Both the position numbers and the translations under genes were made by a program. The notes under the pieces are model-generated. The model saw only the letters and a list, made by a program, of their open reading frames with translations. It searched no databases and had not been told where the DNA came from. 64,000 nt of DNA. It comes from Streptomyces sp. ICC1. Its GTDB lineage: Bacteria > Actinomycetota > Actinomycetes > Streptomycetales > Streptomycetaceae. The stretch lies in contig NZ_CP030287.1 of the NCBI RefSeq assembly GCF_003287935.1, positions 310,001 through 374,000 of the forward strand, in the 5' to 3' direction. Below are positions 59,868 to 64,000 of this stretch, in pieces; the stretch's first letter is position 1; each line of letters opens with the position of its first letter.

Positions 59868-60662
59868 ATGGGTCTCAAGAAGGCGGTCTACGAGAGAGAG
59901 CTGCTGCGGCTCCAGACGGAGCTGGTCAAGCTCCAGGAGTGGACTCGCGTGGAAGGTGCCCGTCTGGTCGTCGTCTTCGAGGGCCGTGACGCCGCGGGCA
60001 AGGGGGGCACGATCAAGCGCGTCGCCGAGCACCTGAACCCCCGTGTCGCGCGCATCGCGGCCCTGCCCACGCCGACCGGTCGGGAGCGTTCCCAGTGGTA
60101 CTTCCAGCGGTACGTCGAGCATCTGCCCGCCGCCGGCGAGATCGTCCTCTTCGACCGCAGCTGGTACAACCGCGCCGGAGTGGAGCACGTCATGGGGTTC
60201 TGCACGCCCGCCGAACACCAGCGCTTCCTGCGCCAGTGCCCCGTGTTCGAACGGATGCTGGTCGAGGACGGGATCCTGCTCCGCAAGTACTGGTTCTCCG
60301 TCAGCGACGCGGTGCAGGAGGAGCGGTTCCGGCGCCGCGCGGAGGACCCGCTGCGCCGGTGGAAACTCTCCCCGATGGATCTGGAGTCCCTCACGCGCTG
60401 GGAGGCGTACTCGAGGGCCAAGGACGAGATGCTCGTCCACACGGACACGGCCGATGCCCCGTGGTACGTGGTCGAGAGCGACGACAAGCGCAGCGCGCGG
60501 CTCAACATGATGGCCCACCTGCTGGCCTCGGTTCCCTACGAGGACGTGGCCGTACCGTCGCTGACCTTGCCGCCGAGGCCGCCGTCCACGGGCTACGAGC
60601 GTCCGTCCAAGGACCTGCAGACCGCCGTACCCGACCACGCGGCCACCCTCGGGAAGGACTGA
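59868..60662 (+). CDS. ppk2: Polyphosphate kinase 2
   Basis: This class I PPK2 of about 264 aa uses polyphosphate and nucleotides for phosphotransfer, often making ATP or GTP. It has Walker A (FEGRDAAGKGGTIKR), the lid and base-binding DRSWYNRAGVE, WYFQRYVEHLP and a C-terminal WYVVESDDKRSARLN. The best ribosome site (GGAGG, 59806-59810) sits before GTG 59819, whose frame reads VTDLNAALDGERDGGGDG. It is out of phase by one base with the enzyme. Removing one G from the GGG run near 59869 joins them. Either a frameshift exists or translation starts at 59859 or 59868. It is upstream of sulP. Confidence 0.88.
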   Translation: MGLKKAVYERELLRLQTELVKLQEWTRVEGARLVVVFEGRDAAGKGGTIKRVAEHLNPRVARIAALPTPTGRERSQWYFQRYVEHLPAAGEIVLFDRSWYNRAGVEHVMGFCTPAEHQRFLRQCPVFERMLVEDGILLRKYWFSVSDAVQEERFRRRAEDPLRRWKLSPMDLESLTRWEAYSRAKDEMLVHTDTADAPWYVVESDDKRSARLNMMAHLLASVPYEDVAVPSLTLPPRPPSTGYERPSKDLQTAVPDHAATLGKD

Positions 60663-60811
60663 ACCAAGCCCGGTCACCGGCGGGCGAGGCCGAGCGGACC
60701 GTCAGAAGGAGCGCGATGTCGACAAGCGGAAGGCCGTCCCAGGCACCCACGGGCCTCCGGGGGTACCACCGGTCCTGGCTCGGGCGGGACGCCTTGGCGG
60801 GTGTCACCGTC
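60561..60811 (+). repeat. Source copy of the ppk2-sulP junction duplication
   Basis: This segment (3' end of ppk2, spacer, first ~32 codons of sulP) is the intact counterpart of the degenerate block at 46846-47096, in direct orientation 13.7 kb away. Recombination between the two could delete or amplify the stress genes between them. Confidence 0.85.
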
Positions 60812-62416
60812 GCCGCGTACCTGGTGCCGCAGGTCATGGCGTACGCGGGTGTGGCCGGGCTGCCGCCGGTCGCCGGACTCTGGGCGGTCCTGCCGGCCAT
60901 GGTCCTCTACGCCCTGATCGGTTCCTCGCGGCTGCTGTCGGTCGGACCCGAGTCGACCACGGCACTGATGACCGCCGTTGCCGTGGGACCGCTCGCCGCC
61001 GGCGATCCGGGCCGGTACGCGGTGCTCGCTGCGGCCCTCGCCGTGGTCGTCGGCCTGGTCTCGTTGGCCGCTTGGGCCGTGCGGCTCGGGTTCCTCGCCG
61101 GCCTGCTCTCACGGCCCGTGCTCGTCGGCTACCTCGCCGGCGTCGCACTGATCATGATCATTGATCAGCTGCCCCGGCTCACCGGAGTGCGCACGACCAG
61201 TTCGGGCTTCTTCCCGCAGCTGTACTCCTTCGTCCGGCACGTCCCGGACGTCGACTGGCCGACCGCCGGGGTGGCCGCTGCTGCTCTCGCGCTGCTCCTG
61301 GTGGCGCCGAAGTGCTGGCGCACGGTGCCGCGCCCCTTGTTGGCCCTGGTCCTCGCCACGGCAGCCGTGGCGGCATTCGGGCTGGACGACCGGTACGGGA
61401 TTTCCGTGATCGGATCCGTGCCCTCCGGCCTGCCGGTGCCCTCGCTGCCACCGCTCGGCGACCTGCCCCGGCTGTTGGTCCCGGCGCTGGGTGTGCTGCT
61501 CGTCGGCTACTCGGACGTGATCCTGACCGCCCGAGCCTTCGCCGATCGCGGCGATCCGGTCCCGCTGGACCCCAACCGTGAACTCCTGGCCCTGGGAGCG
61601 GCGAACCTGGGGGCAGGTGTCCTGCACGGGTTCCCGGTCAGCAGCAGCGCGAGCCGCACCGCCCTGGCGCAGTCGTCGAAGGCGCGGAGCCAGGCGTACT
61701 CCCTGTTCGCCGCGGTCGCGGTACTGATGGTCCTGCTCTTCCTGGGCCCCCTCCTGGCCCACACGCCGAGCGCCGTCCTCGGCGCCATCGTCGTCTATGC
61801 CGCCGTCCGGCTGATCGAGGTGGCCGAATTCCGGCGCCTCGCCGCCTTCCGTCGCCGCGAACTCCTGCTGGCCCTGGGCTGTCTCCTGGGCGTCCTGGCG
61901 CTCGGCATCCTGTACGGCGTCCTCGTCGCGGTCGCCCTCTCCGTCGTCGAGCTGCTGGCCCGGGTGGCACGTCCGCACGACGCGGTGGAAGGCCTGGTGC
62001 CCGGGCTGGCGGGCATGCACGACGTGGACGACTACCCGACGGCGCGGACCGTTCCCGGGCTCGTGGTCTACCGGTACGACTCACCGCTGTTCTTCGCCAA
62101 CGCGGAGGACTTCCGTCGGCGCGCCCTGGCGGCGGTCGACGAACAGAGCCGTCCGGTCCGCTGGTTCGTCCTCAACGCGGAGGCGAACGTCGAAGTGGAC
62201 ATCACCGCTCTGGACGCCGTCGAAGCACTGCGCCAGGAGCTCGTGCACCGCGGCATCGTCTTCGCCCTGGCCCGCGTCAAGCAGGAACTCCGCGAGGACC
62301 TGGACGCGTTCGGCCTGACGACCTCGGTCGGCGCGGAACGCATCTACCCGACCCTGCCCATGGCCCTGGGGGCCTACCGGGCCTGGAGTCACGAGGCGGG
62401 GCCCGCGCCGGAATGA
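60716..62416 (+). CDS. SulP-family anion transporter with STAS domain
   Basis: This 566-aa inner-membrane protein has 10 or more helices of the SLC26/SulP fold: YHRSWLGRDALAGVTVAAYL, then PQVMAYAGVAGLPPVAGLWA and VGPESTTALMTAVAVG. GFPVSSSASRTALAQSS is the conserved substrate-site region, and a cytoplasmic STAS domain occupies about residues 440-555 (VVYRYDSPLFFANAEDFRRR). Substrates in the family include sulfate, bicarbonate and dicarboxylates; specificity cannot be read here. AAGGAG precedes ATG 60716. It lies 53 bp after ppk2, likely one operon. Confidence 0.92.
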   Translation: MSTSGRPSQAPTGLRGYHRSWLGRDALAGVTVAAYLVPQVMAYAGVAGLPPVAGLWAVLPAMVLYALIGSSRLLSVGPESTTALMTAVAVGPLAAGDPGRYAVLAAALAVVVGLVSLAAWAVRLGFLAGLLSRPVLVGYLAGVALIMIIDQLPRLTGVRTTSSGFFPQLYSFVRHVPDVDWPTAGVAAAALALLLVAPKCWRTVPRPLLALVLATAAVAAFGLDDRYGISVIGSVPSGLPVPSLPPLGDLPRLLVPALGVLLVGYSDVILTARAFADRGDPVPLDPNRELLALGAANLGAGVLHGFPVSSSASRTALAQSSKARSQAYSLFAAVAVLMVLLFLGPLLAHTPSAVLGAIVVYAAVRLIEVAEFRRLAAFRRRELLLALGCLLGVLALGILYGVLVAVALSVVELLARVARPHDAVEGLVPGLAGMHDVDDYPTARTVPGLVVYRYDSPLFFANAEDFRRRALAAVDEQSRPVRWFVLNAEANVEVDITALDAVEALRQELVHRGIVFALARVKQELREDLDAFGLTTSVGAERIYPTLPMALGAYRAWSHEAGPAPE

Positions 62417-62423
62417 ACCGAAG

Positions 62424-62675
62424 CTACCGGTCTGCGTCCGCCTCGCCGTGCACGTAACGCAGTACCCTCCGAGCGCCGTCCCAGCTGCGGCAGACGACGA
62501 GGGTCACGTCGTTGCCGGCGATGCACCCCATGACCTCCAGATGCGGGGCCGAGTCGAGCCGTGTGGCCAGGTACCGGGCCCCACCCGCCGGCGTGTGGAG
62601 CACCAGGGTCAGACGGGCTTGCTCCGTCCTGGCCCTCTGTCCCTGGGGTTCTCCTGGGGTACATCCGGCGCTCAA
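62424..62675 (-). pseudogene. ArgR C-terminal domain fragment or stand-alone domain
   Basis: The 83-codon frame, starting TTG, contains LTLVLHTPAGGARYLATRLD and VMGCIAGNDVTLVVCRSWDG. This is the arginine-binding, hexamer-forming C-terminal domain of the arginine repressor. The N-terminal winged helix is missing and is replaced by about 25 unrelated residues. Its TTG overlaps the stop of a tiny upstream frame (TTGA). It could be a relic or a small ligand-binding protein that poisons full-length ArgR hexamers. Confidence 0.6.
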
Positions 62676-62764
62676 GAAGCCCTTCCGGTCCCTTGCTGCT
62701 CCAGGGACGTGGCGACGGCGAGCGCCAGCATGCCGACGGCCAGCAAGCCCGCCATGTCATTCAC
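62672..62764 (-). CDS. Possible 30-aa hydrophobic peptide
   Basis: The short frame MNDMAGLLAVGMLALAVATS, with a ten-residue polar tail, has one clear membrane helix. It overlaps the ArgR-domain frame by 4 bp, suggesting coupled translation. The start is GTG 62764 or ATG 62755, with only a weak ribosome site. No family recognised. Confidence 0.3.
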   Translation of the reverse strand: MNDMAGLLAVGMLALAVATSLEQQGTGRAS

Positions 62765-63019
62765 CGACTTTCGTGTCATGCCCGGATCCGTATTTCCGTG
62801 CTCGCCCCGACCGTCCCGGCTACCAGGAGTGTCCGAGCAGGTACCCAACGTCCCTTCGGAGAGGCGAACGGCCCCTCGGCGGGATGTGCCCGCTTCGTCG
62901 GGGCGCGGAGCAGCGGGCCGACCGGCCCCATGAAGGGCCGTCCGGCCCCTCTCGGACGCGGAGCGGTACAGCCAGTGTGAGAACAGAGCACGGTACCGCC
63001 GAGGAGGCTGGTGGCAGTC
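62765..63019 (+). promoter_or_regulatory. ppdK promoter region with paired DevR-type boxes
   Basis: GGGCCGACCGGCCCC (62915-62929) and GGGCCGTCCGGCCCC (62935-62949) lie 20 bp apart and about 70-105 bp before ppdK. They are the cleanest GC-only versions of the island box. GAGGAGG at 63001-63007 is the ribosome site. No gene seen on the plus strand here. Confidence 0.72.
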
Positions 63020-64000
63020 ATGGGTTCCTATGTGTACGACTTCGCCGAGGGCGGCCGGGACATGGCCGATCTACTCGGAGGCAAGGGCGCGAACCTCGCG
63101 GAGATGGCACGCATGGGCCTGCCCGTACCGCCTGGTTTCACCATCACGACCGAGGCCTGCCGCGCCTTCCTGGCTACCGGTGAGCTGCCCGCGGGCCTGG
63201 ACCGCGAGGTCGTCGAGCACCTGGCGGCGCTCGAGCGGGCTGCCGGCAAACGGTTGGGACAGGTGGACGACCCGCTGCTCCTCTCGGTCAGGTCGGGGGC
63301 GAGGTTCTCCATGCCGGGCATGATGGAGACCATCCTGGACATCGGTCTGAACGACCTCTCGGTGCTCGGCCTGGCCAAGGTCCCCGACCGGGAGCGGTTC
63401 GCGTGGGATTCCTACCGCCGCCTCGTGCAGATGTTCGGGAGTACGGTCATGGGCGTCGACGGTTCGCTCTTCGAAGACGTGCTCCGCCGGGTCAAGGATC
63501 AGCACCGCGTCGTAGACGACTCCCAACTGGACGTCTGTGACCTCATGCGGATCGTCGAAATGTTCAAGGACCTCGTCCTCGAACGTACTGGGAGTGAGTT
63601 TCCGCAAGACCCGACCGAGCAGCTGCGGCAGGCGATCCTCGCCGTCTTCGCGTCGTGGAACGGTGACCGCGCACGCCTCTACCGTCGCCGCGAGCACATT
63701 CCGGACGGTCTCGGGACAGCGGTCAACATCCAGCGCATGGTCTTCGGGAACCTCGGCTCCGATTCCGGCAGTGGGGTCGCGTTCACGCGCGACCCGGCCA
63801 CCGGGCGCCCCGGCCTGTACGGCGACTACCTTCCCAATGCCCAGGGCGAGGACGTCGTCTCCGGTGTCCGCGACGCCGTACCGCTGCAGGAGCTGGCCAC
63901 GCTCGACCCGGTCTCGTTCGCCCGGCTGCGCGGCTACATGGGGCAGCTCGAAACGCACTACCGAGACCTGTGCGACATCGAGTTCACGATCGAGCACGGC
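63020..64000 (+). CDS. ppdK: Pyruvate phosphate dikinase, N-terminal part (runs off the window)
   Basis: The visible 327 residues are the nucleotide-binding half of PPDK, which interconverts pyruvate, ATP and phosphate with PEP, AMP and PPi. Signatures are YVYDFAEGG then LLGGKGANLAEMARMGLPVP, PPGFTITTEAC, SVRSGARFSMPGMMETILDI and NIQRMVFGNLG with GSGVAFTRDP. The phospho-His and PEP domains lie beyond position 64000. The start is ATG 63020 or GTG 63011, both in frame after GAGGAGG. It fits an energy-saving, pyrophosphate-based metabolism with PPK2 and is preceded by two island boxes. Confidence 0.93.
   Translation, partial: MGSYVYDFAEGGRDMADLLGGKGANLAEMARMGLPVPPGFTITTEACRAFLATGELPAGLDREVVEHLAALERAAGKRLGQVDDPLLLSVRSGARFSMPGMMETILDIGLNDLSVLGLAKVPDRERFAWDSYRRLVQMFGSTVMGVDGSLFEDVLRRVKDQHRVVDDSQLDVCDLMRIVEMFKDLVLERTGSEFPQDPTEQLRQAILAVFASWNGDRARLYRRREHIPDGLGTAVNIQRMVFGNLGSDSGSGVAFTRDPATGRPGLYGDYLPNAQGEDVVSGVRDAVPLQELATLDPVSFARLRGYMGQLETHYRDLCDIEFTIEHG

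Noticed and set aside
1..64000. CRISPR array, tRNA, rRNA or intact insertion sequence
   Set aside because: No regularly spaced repeats, no cloverleaf or rRNA-like sequence and no transposase motif were seen. The rearranged tracts lack visible terminal inverted repeats.

Overview
The window looks like a stretch of Streptomyces (or a very close relative) chromosome. It is high-GC throughout and many starts are GTG. It carries the homodimeric AceE-type pyruvate dehydrogenase beside lpd and a two-lipoyl-domain E2, a glnA preceded by a textbook actinomycete GlnR operator, and families such as DUF4191, DUF4240 and a large XRE/TPR regulator that are typical of streptomycetes. No tRNA, rRNA, CRISPR array or intact insertion sequence was seen.

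Region 1 (1-7.8 kb): the 3' end of a sensor kinase, then a tightly packed minus-strand locus. It encodes an Agd3-like (CE18) deacetylase, a PelF-like GT4 glycosyltransferase, a polytopic membrane protein, a spherulin-4 (GH135-like) protein and a GH114 lipoprotein. This set mirrors the fungal galactosaminogalactan (GAG) cluster and is probably an exopolysaccharide locus.

Region 2 (8.1-31.7 kb): conserved core metabolism. pepA, lpd, the E2 gene, a GntR regulator and aceE form a 2-oxoacid dehydrogenase block, with palindromic candidate operators in front of aceE. Further on come glnA with its GlnR box, and lipA/lipB, which make the lipoyl cofactor used by the E2 enzyme. An SDR/TetR pair, a MazG-like protein, an RDD protein, a FAD oxidoreductase, a TIGR01777 protein, a VIT1/CCC1-type transporter and a PP2C/SpoIIE phosphatase fill the rest.

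Region 3 (31.8-39 kb): accessory genes. An ArsC-like protein is followed by two secreted proteins (ricin lectin plus beta-helix; truncated ThuA plus ricin) and a translationally coupled pair: a cis-prenyltransferase and an MpaB-type oxygenase fused to EF-hands. A broken MHS transporter remnant lies next to them.

Region 4 (39.2 kb to the end): a dense dormancy/hypoxia-type stress island. It holds six double-domain universal stress proteins, five CBS-BON proteins (plus a fragment), a frameshifted ribosome hibernation factor, oleate hydratase, DoxX and DUF4389 membrane proteins, PPOX-fold proteins, a STAS protein, PPK2, a SulP transporter and the start of pyruvate phosphate dikinase. It also contains a DevR/DosR-type response regulator and a two-GAF DevS/DosS-type kinase that keeps the heme-ligand motif. 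Near-palindromic boxes of the form GGG(A/C)C-N4/5-GGCCC, often in pairs 20-22 bp apart, precede many of these transcription units and probably mark the regulon of this DevSR (OsdKR-like) pair. The island is scarred. It holds a 251-bp degenerate duplication of the ppk2-sulP junction, a three-fragment scar of CBS and MBL-fold genes, a head-to-head truncation junction, and SulP, phosphoketolase and ArgR fragments. Several frameshifts sit at G/C homopolymers and could be either decay or sequencing errors.
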